DNA of 10,022 nucleotides, taken from NCBI GenBank assembly GCA_027073945.1, contig JALTEL010000151.1, positions 1-10,022 on the forward strand. Reading direction: 5' to 3'. Both the position numbers and the translations under genes were made by a program. The stretch's first letter is position 1, and each line of letters starts with the position of its first letter. The DNA is from Caldifarciminota bacterium (GTDB taxonomy: Bacteria > WOR-3 > Hydrothermia > UBA1063 > CAJXJZ01). The notes under the pieces were generated by a model. It was not told the origin of the DNA. It saw nothing but the letters and a program-made list of their open reading frames with translations, and searched no databases. Below, piece after piece: positions 1-6,551 of this stretch.

Positions 1-58
1 ATTTTGTTATATTCATATCCTTATATAATTAAATATACAGGCTAATAACAGGAGAGGT

Positions 59-73
59 GAGAATTTGCTTCTC
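59..73. promoter_or_regulatory. Small inverted repeat overlapping the rpmE -35 box
   Basis: GAGAA at 59-63 and TTCTC at 69-73 form a five-base inverted repeat around TTTGC, covering the -35 box. A second, AT-rich inverted repeat TTATAT/ATATAA lies at 7-12 and 23-28. Either could be an operator, since zinc-type L31 genes can be zinc-regulated in other bacteria, but both are short and may be chance. The rest of 1-109 shows no coding region. Confidence 0.15.
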
Positions 74-93
74 CATATACCTTCCATTATAAT
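65..93 (+). promoter_or_regulatory. Promoter of rpmE and the first gene cluster
   Basis: The -35 box TTGCTT is at 65-70 and a perfect -10 box TATAAT at 88-93, separated by exactly 17 bases. The expected transcription start is near 100, giving a leader of about 15 bases with GGAGG at 106-110 and ATG at 116. The same TTGCTT-17-TATAAT arrangement occurs at 8026-8054 and a close variant at 1864-1892, which supports it as the housekeeping promoter form of this organism. Confidence 0.75.
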
Positions 94-115
94 TTAAAAA
101 CTTACGGAGGTGGAT

Positions 116-328
116 ATGAAAAAAAAGATACATCCAGTGTATTATGAAGATGCTGTTATAAAGTGTGCCTGTGGTAATGAAATAAAAACAGGCTCAACAA
201 AAAAAGAGACACATGTGGAGATTTGTTCCAAATGTCACCCGTTTTATACAGGGGTTAAGAGTAGGCTTGTAGATTCGAGCGGGAATGTGGAGAAATTTGT
301 AAAAAGATACAACTGGAAAGGAAAATGA
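116..328 (+). CDS. rpmE: Large ribosomal subunit protein L31 (zinc-binding type)
   Basis: Ribosomal protein bL31, a small component of the 50S subunit that also helps bridge to the 30S. The 70-residue product starts [13 protein letters not shown], the usual opening of the family, and carries CAC at residues 17-19 and CSKC at 37-40 followed by HPFYTG. These are the four cysteines of the zinc-binding (C+) form rather than the zinc-free paralogue. The ATG at 116 is chosen because GGAGG at 106-110 sits five bases upstream; a GTG at 110 overlaps that Shine-Dalgarno and cannot be used with it. The gene is first in its cluster, behind a strong promoter, and its TGA overlaps the next ATG (ATGA at 325-328). 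Length is normal for the family. Confidence 0.96.
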   Translation: MKKKIHPVYYEDAVIKCACGNEIKTGSTKKETHVEICSKCHPFYTGVKSRLVDSSGNVEKFVKRYNWKGK

Positions 329-795
329 AGATTATATTTACTCTAATTGTTGGTTTTGTTATGCTTGCGGGATGTGCGCCTCGCAAAGAAGTTGTTATTG
401 TTGAAAAACCTCAAAAAAACTCCGGTGTTCAAAAAGATACGACAAGCAAGGTTGATACATCATCGTATTTCACTTTTATTCCTGATACCTCACAGGATAC
501 ATCTACGCCGCAGATTAGCCCTGCTGTCCAGGAGCCGCAGAAGGAAATGGGATTCAGAGTGCAGATTTTTGCATTTTCTTCAAAAGATAAAGCCGAGGCT
601 GCAAAAATAGAAGCACAGAACACTCTGTCCCTGCCTGTTTATATAGATTATGACCCTTCTACTGATGGCCCTTATAAGGTAAGGGTTGGAAATTTTGTGA
701 ATAAAGAAGATGCCGAGACTTATAAGGAAAAACTCTGGAAAATCGGATATCCCGATGCTTTTGTCGTTCAATGCCCGGTTGTCAATAATAATTGA
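325..795 (+). CDS. SPOR-domain lipoprotein
   Basis: A 156-residue exported lipoprotein. The N-terminus has a lysine at residue 2, a hydrophobic stretch and the lipobox LAGC with the lipidated Cys at 17. Residues 18-75 are a Ser/Thr/Pro/Gln-rich low-complexity linker. Residues 76-150 are a SPOR domain: [17 protein letters not shown], then PYKVRVGNF near 117-124, then A-x-x-Y...L...[12 protein letters not shown] domains bind denuded peptidoglycan glycans at division sites, so the protein is probably a periplasmic, membrane-anchored wall-binding factor; a partner such as a lytic transglycosylase is not visible here. The start overlaps the rpmE stop, with AAAGGA at 317-322 as ribosome binding site, so the genes are translationally coupled. 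It resembles the minimal SPOR lipoproteins of many diderms and I give no symbol. Confidence 0.9.
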   Translation: MKIIFTLIVGFVMLAGCAPRKEVVIVEKPQKNSGVQKDTTSKVDTSSYFTFIPDTSQDTSTPQISPAVQEPQKEMGFRVQIFAFSSKDKAEAAKIEAQNTLSLPVYIDYDPSTDGPYKVRVGNFVNKEDAETYKEKLWKIGYPDAFVVQCPVVNNN

Positions 796-1394
796 GAATC
801 CTTCTTGCCTCTCATAACAGAGACAAAAAAAGAGAAGTAGCCAGTATATTATCAGATTTTGAAATCATAGACCTGCATGATATGGGATTGGATACTTCAA
901 TTCCCGAGACCGGTCTAACTTTGAAAGAAAATGCCCTTATAAAAGCGAGCTTTGCTTATGAAAAATTCAACACCCTGACAATTGCAGATGACACAGGTCT
1001 TGTTGTATGGAATCTAATGGGAATGCCCGGTGTGTTTTCGTCAAGGTTTGCAGGTGAAAAAGCTACTTATAAAGACAATAGAAAGAAATTGCTCAAGCTC
1101 CTGGAAGATACTGACCCCTCAAAGAGAAGAGCATCTTTTTTTACTGTTGTCACGGTTTTTGTGAATCCCGAGAAGGTATTCTATGTGCAGGGTCGGGTGG
1201 ATGGCATAATCACCCATGAGGAAAGAGGGCTCAATGGCTTTGGCTATGATTCTGTTTTTTTGTATCCTCCTTTGGGTAGAACCTTTGGAGAGATTCCCGA
1301 TTTCGTAAAAAATAGAATATCTCATAGGGCAAGGGCTTTCAAAAAGGTTAAGCGCATACTAAAAGAGCTTGTTGATGAGGGCGCTATTTCTTGA
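792..1394 (+). CDS. rdgB: RdgB/HAM1 family non-canonical purine NTP pyrophosphatase
   Basis: Inosine/xanthosine triphosphate pyrophosphatase, which hydrolyses ITP, dITP and XTP to the monophosphate and pyrophosphate and keeps deaminated purines out of nucleic acids. The 200-residue product has the family motifs in order: ILLASHNRDKKREV (3-16), TLKENALIKA (43-52), IADDTGLVV (64-72, acidic catalytic site), PGVFSSRFAG (79-88), GFGYDSVF (149-156) and KNRISHRARAF (173-183). The usual SHRG is SHRA here. The start is TTG at 792: an in-frame TAA at 789-791 excludes anything upstream, and the first beta strand starts at residue 3, so no later start can work. The TTG overlaps the preceding TGA (TTGA) and has no Shine-Dalgarno, which suggests re-initiation after the SPOR gene. 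Confidence 0.95.
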   Translation: MRILLASHNRDKKREVASILSDFEIIDLHDMGLDTSIPETGLTLKENALIKASFAYEKFNTLTIADDTGLVVWNLMGMPGVFSSRFAGEKATYKDNRKKLLKLLEDTDPSKRRASFFTVVTVFVNPEKVFYVQGRVDGIITHEERGLNGFGYDSVFLYPPLGRTFGEIPDFVKNRISHRARAFKKVKRILKELVDEGAIS

Positions 1395-1878
1395 CAGAGA
1401 CGGAACAGTCATTAAAGAACAGGGGTACATTAACAGTCCCGAATTCATCAGATTTAAAAAGGGTGTAATAAAAGGCCTGCAGGCTCTGCAGGAGCATTTT
1501 TACCTTTTCATTGTGACAAACCAATCAGGTGTGAAGAGAGGATGGTTGTCCTTTGACAGAATGAACAGCATTAACAGAACCCTCAGGCTGTATCTCGCAT
1601 GGAATAAGATTTTTTTAAAGGATATATTCTTCTGTCCCCACCATCCCAAAGAGAGGTGTGGTTGCAGGAAACCCGCTGTATATATGATTAAGAGAATATT
1701 AAAGTCTTATCCTGATATAGAAATAAGCAAATCATTTGTTATAGGTGATAAACTAACTGATATAGTCCTTGCCAGGAATGTTGGAGCTACAGGTATTTTA
1801 CTGGGAGAAACTCCTGATAGAGTTTTACAATTTTCCTCTTTTTATGGAATAACATCGTACTTATTGCATCAATTATAG
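1375..1878 (+). CDS. gmhB: GmhB-like HAD phosphatase (heptose 1,7-bisphosphate phosphatase type)
   Basis: A 167-residue HAD-superfamily phosphatase of the HisB-N/GmhB group. Motif I is LFLDRDGT with D7 and D9; motif II is TNQSG at 49-52; the motif III lysine is in RKP near 98-100; motif IV is GDKLTD at 124-129. Between motifs II and III lies a zinc site, C87-x-H89-x5-C95-x-C97, typical of this group. In the LPS pathway GmhB removes the 1- or 7-phosphate of D-glycero-manno-heptose bisphosphate before nucleotide activation. HisB-type histidinol phosphatases are closely related, but no other histidine gene is near; no other heptose gene is present either, so the substrate is inferred. The ATG at 1375 overlaps rdgB by 20 bases. 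TTG codons just upstream (1369, 1372) are alternatives without support. Confidence 0.82.
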   Translation: MRALFLDRDGTVIKEQGYINSPEFIRFKKGVIKGLQALQEHFYLFIVTNQSGVKRGWLSFDRMNSINRTLRLYLAWNKIFLKDIFFCPHHPKERCGCRKPAVYMIKRILKSYPDIEISKSFVIGDKLTDIVLARNVGATGILLGETPDRVLQFSSFYGITSYLLHQL

Positions 1879-1892
1879 TTTTATATTATAAT
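1864..1892 (+). promoter_or_regulatory. Internal promoter before the Asp-box protein gene
   Basis: TTGCAT at 1864-1869, 17 bases, then perfect TATAAT at 1887-1892. The -35 box lies inside the last codons of the gmhB-like gene. The expected transcription start is about 1899-1900, exactly at the ATG at 1900, so the transcript should be leaderless. It matches the promoters at 65-93 and 8026-8054 in both boxes and spacing. Confidence 0.7.
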
Positions 1893-1899
1893 GATACAT

Positions 1900-3135
1900 A
1901 TGCAATTGATTTCTCTGCTTATATTTGCATGGGTTGAAATACCGTTGCAGGGGGTTAAAGCATCTTATATAGCTGTTGATGCCAGTTATGATACGGCATA
2001 CGCAGCTGTTCAAACCCGCGCAGGTGATTCTCTGTACTTGTTTTCAGTAATAGACGGCGTTTCTTATCTACAATACGGCGATACGCTGTCCGATTCTGCC
2101 AGGCTTTTTGACATAGTCACTGGCACAGGAGATTTGATTGTACTTGTTTTGGAAAATTCCAGTGACCTGCATATATTGAAGTTCAGGCTGTATCCATTTG
2201 AGCTTGACACTGCATACAGCTTACAGCGCAGTTCGCCTGTCCTAAAAGCAAGAATGAAGTCTGATATGAAACTCCATCCAAGCCAGCCGTTTTTCTACAT
2301 TGCAGTATTGGACACAGGCGGAGTTTACATAGCTCATTCAACGGACAATGGTATTACATGGTCTTCCTTTGTCAGGGTATGTAGCCTGCCTGCTTATGAT
2401 GTGGATTTTAACATTACGAATGTATCCGGCAGTGATTATATACATTTTGCGATATCTTACCAGGATTCGCTGTTTTACGCAAAGAGTCAGTATCCTGCCA
2501 CTCAGTGGCCATCTTTGACCTTTCTTCAGCATATTCAGGGTTTTCAACCGCATCTGAGTATAAGCGGCAGAAATGATACCATTGTTGTAGTATACGAAGA
2601 TTCCATTTTCCAGTCCATTGACGTGAGTTTCCTGCGGTCCTGCGACAATGGCAATACCTTTGCCCCGGATTATGTGGAAGCAAGTGGAAGTGATGAAACT
2701 TCTCCTTACATTGTGTGGGATAATGCGGATTCAGCCTTTCAGATATTTTACAGAAAATCGGATACCATAAAAGACCGAATGCTTATCTATCCTTATGAGC
2801 ATAGCACTCTTGACACATCCTGTAATTTGTTCGTATCCGCCTTTATAAAATCAAGGCAGGCTGTAGCAGGGAGTGAAGTTTTTATTGCTGTCCTCAAAAA
2901 CGATTCGGGTGTTTCCGTTTATAACAGGGCTTTAAGCCGTATTAAAGAGCGCACGCGCATCTGGAAAAATTATATTATTCCTCCTGATTATAAAGGTAAT
3001 TTTGATGTGTTTGATATCAGAGGATGCTATATCGGCAATATGGATAGGAAGAAATTCGAGACACTTAATAGGGGCATGTATTTCCTCCGTTTCAGAAATT
3101 TAAAGACTTATATAAAATGCCTGAACCTGAATTAG
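1900..3135 (+). CDS. Exported Asp-box (sialidase-type propeller) protein with T9SS-like C-terminal tail
   Basis: A 411-residue secreted protein of unknown function. It opens with a short hydrophobic segment (MQLISLLIFAWVEIPLQG) that can act as a signal peptide although it lacks a lysine or arginine near the start. The body is beta-rich and holds two Asp-box motifs, STDNGITW (147-154) and SCDNGNTF (247-254), which mark beta-hairpins of BNR/sialidase-type propellers; these are structural and do not imply glycosidase activity. Residues about 359-411 have the pattern of a type A T9SS sorting domain: FDVFDIRGCYIGN, then LNRGMYFLRF, then a final strand. The start is placed at ATG 1900 because an in-frame ATG at 1891 overlaps the -10 box and would not be transcribed. 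There is no Shine-Dalgarno. The 3' end overlaps the next gene by 19 bases if that gene starts at 3117. Confidence 0.8.
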   Translation: MQLISLLIFAWVEIPLQGVKASYIAVDASYDTAYAAVQTRAGDSLYLFSVIDGVSYLQYGDTLSDSARLFDIVTGTGDLIVLVLENSSDLHILKFRLYPFELDTAYSLQRSSPVLKARMKSDMKLHPSQPFFYIAVLDTGGVYIAHSTDNGITWSSFVRVCSLPAYDVDFNITNVSGSDYIHFAISYQDSLFYAKSQYPATQWPSLTFLQHIQGFQPHLSISGRNDTIVVVYEDSIFQSIDVSFLRSCDNGNTFAPDYVEASGSDETSPYIVWDNADSAFQIFYRKSDTIKDRMLIYPYEHSTLDTSCNLFVSAFIKSRQAVAGSEVFIAVLKNDSGVSVYNRALSRIKERTRIWKNYIIPPDYKGNFDVFDIRGCYIGNMDRKKFETLNRGMYFLRFRNLKTYIKCLNLN

Positions 3136-3974
3136 AGTTAAAGAAGGGTAGTGCAAAAGTAAATATGGGTAATCTTCCACTCATTATGGGGATATTGAAT
3201 GTTACCCCGGACTCCTTTCATGACGGTGGTAAATACACGGATATTGATTCTGCCGTTAAGAGAGCTGTTACAATGAAATCTCAGGGCGCAGATATTATTG
3301 ATGTGGGTGGGGAATCCACAAGGCCGGGAGCTGAGGCAGTTCCCATTGATGAAGAGCTCAACAGAGTTATACCGGTTATCAAAGCTATTTCCGAGACCGA
3401 CAGTTCAATAATTATTTCAGTGGATACTTACAAGAGCAAAGTGGCTGAGATGGCGTTGAAAAATGGGGCGAGTATTGTGAATGACATATCAGGACTTGGT
3501 TTTGACCGAAAAATGAAGGATGTGGTCAGGGATTTTGATGCAGGGCTTATTATCATGCATATGAAGGGAACACCCAGAAATATGCAAAAGAACCCGGTAT
3601 ATGATAATGTCGTTGCCGAAATAAGAGCTTATTTGACAAGGCAGGTTGCAGCAGCGGTTTGCGCCGGCATAGAAGCTCGTAAGATCTTTGTTGACCCCGG
3701 AATAGGTTTTGGAAAAACACTCAAGCATAATCTGCAGATATTGAGAAATATAGATACTTTCAAGGGAATAGGCCGTGGTGTGCTTGTCGGGCACTCAAGA
3801 AAAAGTATGATAGGCATGCTGCTTGACGAAGAAAAAACAGAAGACAGGTTGGCGGGAACACTGGCCGTGTCCGCTTATCTATTTACAAAAGACATTGATA
3901 TTATAAGAGTTCATGATGTAAAAGAGCATTATGAGCTCAGAGAGGTCTTTAACGCTTTGAAAACAAGGAGGTAG
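3117..3974 (+). CDS. folP: Dihydropteroate synthase
   Basis: Condenses 6-hydroxymethyl-dihydropterin pyrophosphate with p-aminobenzoate to make dihydropteroate in folate synthesis; it is the target of sulfonamides. The 285-residue TIM-barrel sequence is complete: IMGILNVTPDSFHDGG (23-38, pyrophosphate-binding loop 1), IDVGGESTRPGA (61-72, loop 2), SVDTYK (101-106), NDISG (122-126), IIMHMKGTP (145-153), FVDPGIGFGK (191-200), LVGHSRKS (223-230) and RVHDV (264-268). The start is uncertain: ATG 3117 overlaps the preceding gene and lacks a Shine-Dalgarno, while ATG 3165 would give 269 residues with AAGAAGGG some 18 bases upstream, too far for a good site. Both leave the enzyme intact. Its stop is two bases before the next ATG. 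No other folate gene is in the window. Confidence 0.95.
   Translation: MPEPELELKKGSAKVNMGNLPLIMGILNVTPDSFHDGGKYTDIDSAVKRAVTMKSQGADIIDVGGESTRPGAEAVPIDEELNRVIPVIKAISETDSSIIISVDTYKSKVAEMALKNGASIVNDISGLGFDRKMKDVVRDFDAGLIIMHMKGTPRNMQKNPVYDNVVAEIRAYLTRQVAAAVCAGIEARKIFVDPGIGFGKTLKHNLQILRNIDTFKGIGRGVLVGHSRKSMIGMLLDEEKTEDRLAGTLAVSAYLFTKDIDIIRVHDVKEHYELREVFNALKTRR
3965..3971 (+). promoter_or_regulatory. Strong ribosome binding site for the 3977 lipoprotein
   Basis: AAGGAGG five bases before ATG 3977, embedded in the last codons of folP. It fixes the start of the lipoprotein and predicts efficient translation compared with the neighbouring genes that have no visible site. Confidence 0.85.
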
Positions 3975-3976
3975 CA

Positions 3977-4804
3977 ATGAAGTATATTCTTTCTGCTATA
4001 TCTGCAATGATGATACTTTTCGCAGGCTGTGGCCCCAAGGCATTTGTAAAAGAGAATGTACATATCAAAACGCTCTTTTCCCCGAATGAAGTTACGGAAT
4101 ATATATTAAATATAGATAAGAAAATAACAATTTACAAGGGTGACACTGTTGATAATTACGGCATGCGTTACCAGATCAAAATTGGAGAAATGGTAAATGA
4201 TGTTTCCAACGATTTTATCACGCTTGAGCTTGCCATAGAAAATGCAGAAGGCTCTGTTTTAAAGAATAACCAGACCATTATGAATGATATAATGGAAAAA
4301 CTAAAAGGTCACAGCATATTTGTAAAATTAACATACGGCGGGGATGTTGTGGATATAGAAGGTACGGATTTGATACCTACGTTAACGAATACAAAGGCTG
4401 AGCAAATAGGTGACAGGGAAATTTTTGCCTTTCTCTATGATTATTTCAAACCCGGCGAGTTTAAACCGGGAGCAATATACTGGAAGTACACCAAAACAGG
4501 AAAAAAGGTTTTCAGGTATGAGGGGATAGATAAAACAAACCAGGCAGGGGATGCTGCCCTGCTGACCTTTAAAGGGACTCTCAATGCTACTTCCTCGGGG
4601 TACGAAGGAACGGTTAATTATGAGAGGACAACTACGGGCAGCTATACAGGCAATATATATCATCTGCTTCAGGATGCGAGGGTTTTGAAAGGCAATGAAA
4701 AATTTAACATTGAAGATGTGACAAAATTCCCGATTTTTCCGGGAAAGCGCAGGAAGGTTACAGTTTACACTGAGTTAAATGTGAAAAGAGCGAGCTTTGA
4801 GTAA
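3977..4804 (+). CDS. Lipoprotein of unknown function
   Basis: A 275-residue predicted lipoprotein: Lys at residue 2, hydrophobic core at 4-15 and lipobox FAGC with Cys18. I do not recognise a family. After the lipobox the sequence alternates polar and hydrophobic residues in a way typical of beta sheet, with no further membrane helix and no other cysteine. Residues 98-113 (NQTIMNDIMEKLKGHS) look like one helix. The last third has a repeated hairpin-like pattern (LLTFKGTLNATSSGYEGTVNYE, 195-216, written here as two strands around SSGYEG), consistent with a beta barrel or half-barrel such as LolA-like folds, but this is only a shape impression. It has the best ribosome binding site of its unit and overlaps the next lipoprotein gene by eight bases, so the two products may be made together and interact. 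Confidence 0.8.
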   Translation: MKYILSAISAMMILFAGCGPKAFVKENVHIKTLFSPNEVTEYILNIDKKITIYKGDTVDNYGMRYQIKIGEMVNDVSNDFITLELAIENAEGSVLKNNQTIMNDIMEKLKGHSIFVKLTYGGDVVDIEGTDLIPTLTNTKAEQIGDREIFAFLYDYFKPGEFKPGAIYWKYTKTGKKVFRYEGIDKTNQAGDAALLTFKGTLNATSSGYEGTVNYERTTTGSYTGNIYHLLQDARVLKGNEKFNIEDVTKFPIFPGKRRKVTVYTELNVKRASFE

Positions 4805-6551
4805 AAAATCCATACGGCTTTTTTCTGCAGTCATCTTATTGTTTGCAGTTGTAAGTTGTTCAAGAAAAAAGAAAATCCCGTATTCTCCGGATGTGCTTCA
4901 GCAGGCAATTAAGTATGTCCAATCCGATAATACAAAAAAATTAAACGATATACTGGACCCCAAGATTTTGTCCATTATGAAATACTACAACCTTGGTAAT
5001 ATGCAGGATATTATCAATAAAGTTCAGTATCGCATACTCGTTAAAAATCCGCTTAAGCATGGCATGGTATTTTTGCGAGTTCAATTCATACCATCCTTTT
5101 TCACTGCCGACCTCTATGTTGATACTGTAAATAACAGAATTTTGTCCCCTATTACCTATTTCAGCAGCAGATTGAAAAAGCTCAGTTACAATGGCGTGAA
5201 TGTGTTTTACACCGAGCATGTAAAAAATCCCCGTGCCTATTTAAAAGATATTCTGCGCATTAAAGGGGTTTTGTCCGCATATATCCCTGTAAAGGATACA
5301 TTGAATTATGTCCTGGTTGACAATGCTTTCATGGTTGACAGCATAATGGGAATTCCCTATACAGGAAAAAGCGCATTGAGAATGTTCAACTGGATTGTCT
5401 CTAACACAGTGGACACACAATCCATTATAAGGGCACTTACGCCGAAACAGGGGTATTATGACTTCATTTTAAGGGGCTTATATGAATATCTGTTCAACGC
5501 CAATCATTATGGGATGAGGACAGAAAAGTGGCTTATGCTCTATTCAAGGTCTTCTGTTTTTAAAAGCAAATTTCCTTTCCTCATAGGTGCATCGCTTTCC
5601 ACCGATAATGTTCTTGGCAATGCAATTGCTGAGGCTTTTGTCGGATTTCTTATACAGAGATATGGTGCATACAGAATAAAAGATATATTTGTCCCGGATT
5701 CAATGGAACAGCGTATGATAAACGGCAGGGCGAATACACTTGTAGTCACGAGGCATGCAGTGGAAAGAGCCACGGGTACCGGAATGGATGAAATTGGGGA
5801 CAGGATGTTTTTATATTTAAAATCCGAAACGCCCGATGTAAATGATACTTTATTCAGGCAAATAGTCCGTACTGAAAACAACTACACCGTGGTGATATCG
5901 GATTTGTTATCTTCTCTTATCAGGCCGATTTTGGACTCTTTAAATGTTATTTACAGGAGAACAAAGGCACTTGGTGTTATCAAACCTGTGCCATATCAAC
6001 TGTATCTTTTGCCTATGTGGGACATTGACACGCTGTTTCCTGTAAGTGTTTTAATGAAAGGAGGACTGTTGCAGGGCACTGCTTTTTTACCATTTGTTGA
6101 GCTGTACAAAAAAGATTCTATTATCAGATTTGCCGCATATAACTATGCCAGAAACACGGCACTTTCGAATTTCAAAGGTAAAAACGGAGCTTTTGATATA
6201 CCCCCCTGGATTATCGGAGCGCTCGAGATGTATCTCCTGCATGGATATAAGTATCATCCACCGCTCAGGAATTTTTATAATGGGGATATGAGAAACCTAT
6301 CATTGGTGAGGTTTTATCTTGACCCTCTAGCCGAACTCAACAAAGCCTATATGGCATTTTGTTTTCTCAACACGAAATTCGGTGAGGAGCGGACGAGACA
6401 ATTTCTAAAATTGCTGGTAAAAGACCATAAATTTGACAGAGATTTTAGTGATGTTTTCGGAGAGAAATTCCCTGATTTTGACAGAGATTTTCGAACTTAT
6501 ATGCTTAAACAGCTTGCACCGCTCAGTGTGAAGCCTGGAGGTAAGAAATGA
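4797..6551 (+). CDS. Large lipoprotein, probably two degenerate peptidase_MA-like domains
   Basis: A 584-residue lipoprotein with signal MSKKSIRLFSAVILLFAVVSC and lipid-bearing Cys21. Residues 30-130 form a mixed alpha/beta region. Two later regions look alike and like the C-terminal part of gluzincin peptidase_MA proteins. Copy 1: SIIRAL (209-214), GLYEYL (227-232), AEAFVGFLIQRYG (278-290), ATGTGMDEIGDRMFLYL (325-341). Copy 2: NYARNTAL (449-456), PPWIIGALEMYL (469-480), AYMAFCFLNTKFG (517-529), VFGEKFPDFDRDF (553-565). In active relatives HExxH sits where SIIRAL and NYARNTAL are; neither copy has it, so it is probably not a metallopeptidase. The start is TTG at 4797: an in-frame TGA at 4782 blocks upstream starts, and the next start codon would destroy the signal. 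The family call is inference from pattern; the lipoprotein call is direct. Confidence 0.72.
   Translation: MSKKSIRLFSAVILLFAVVSCSRKKKIPYSPDVLQQAIKYVQSDNTKKLNDILDPKILSIMKYYNLGNMQDIINKVQYRILVKNPLKHGMVFLRVQFIPSFFTADLYVDTVNNRILSPITYFSSRLKKLSYNGVNVFYTEHVKNPRAYLKDILRIKGVLSAYIPVKDTLNYVLVDNAFMVDSIMGIPYTGKSALRMFNWIVSNTVDTQSIIRALTPKQGYYDFILRGLYEYLFNANHYGMRTEKWLMLYSRSSVFKSKFPFLIGASLSTDNVLGNAIAEAFVGFLIQRYGAYRIKDIFVPDSMEQRMINGRANTLVVTRHAVERATGTGMDEIGDRMFLYLKSETPDVNDTLFRQIVRTENNYTVVISDLLSSLIRPILDSLNVIYRRTKALGVIKPVPYQLYLLPMWDIDTLFPVSVLMKGGLLQGTAFLPFVELYKKDSIIRFAAYNYARNTALSNFKGKNGAFDIPPWIIGALEMYLLHGYKYHPPLRNFYNGDMRNLSLVRFYLDPLAELNKAYMAFCFLNTKFGEERTRQFLKLLVKDHKFDRDFSDVFGEKFPDFDRDFRTYMLKQLAPLSVKPGGKK
6537..6541 (+). 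promoter_or_regulatory. Ribosome binding site of the GlmU-related gene
   Basis: GGAGG six bases before ATG 6548, inside the end of the large lipoprotein gene. Together with the ATGA overlap it fixes the start. Confidence 0.85.

Noticed and set aside
24..29. TATAAT at 24-29 as a second rpmE promoter
   Set aside because: No TTGCTT-like or TTGACA-like box at 16-18 bases; the region is generally AT-rich.
57..98. Possible leader peptides from GTG 57 or TTG 65
   Set aside because: They lie upstream of the predicted transcription start near 100 and are only 10-12 codons long.
110..115. GTG at 110 as the start of rpmE
   Set aside because: Its first base is the last base of the GGAGG site at 106-110, and the family starts with MKK-IHP, which matches ATG 116.
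347..610. 87-codon reading frame in another frame of the SPOR lipoprotein gene
   Set aside because: Low-complexity basic product fully inside a gene with a clear signal peptide and SPOR domain.
2414..2683. 89-codon reading frame antisense to the Asp-box protein gene
   Set aside because: No ribosome site, no recognisable protein, and the sense gene has clear motifs across the same span.
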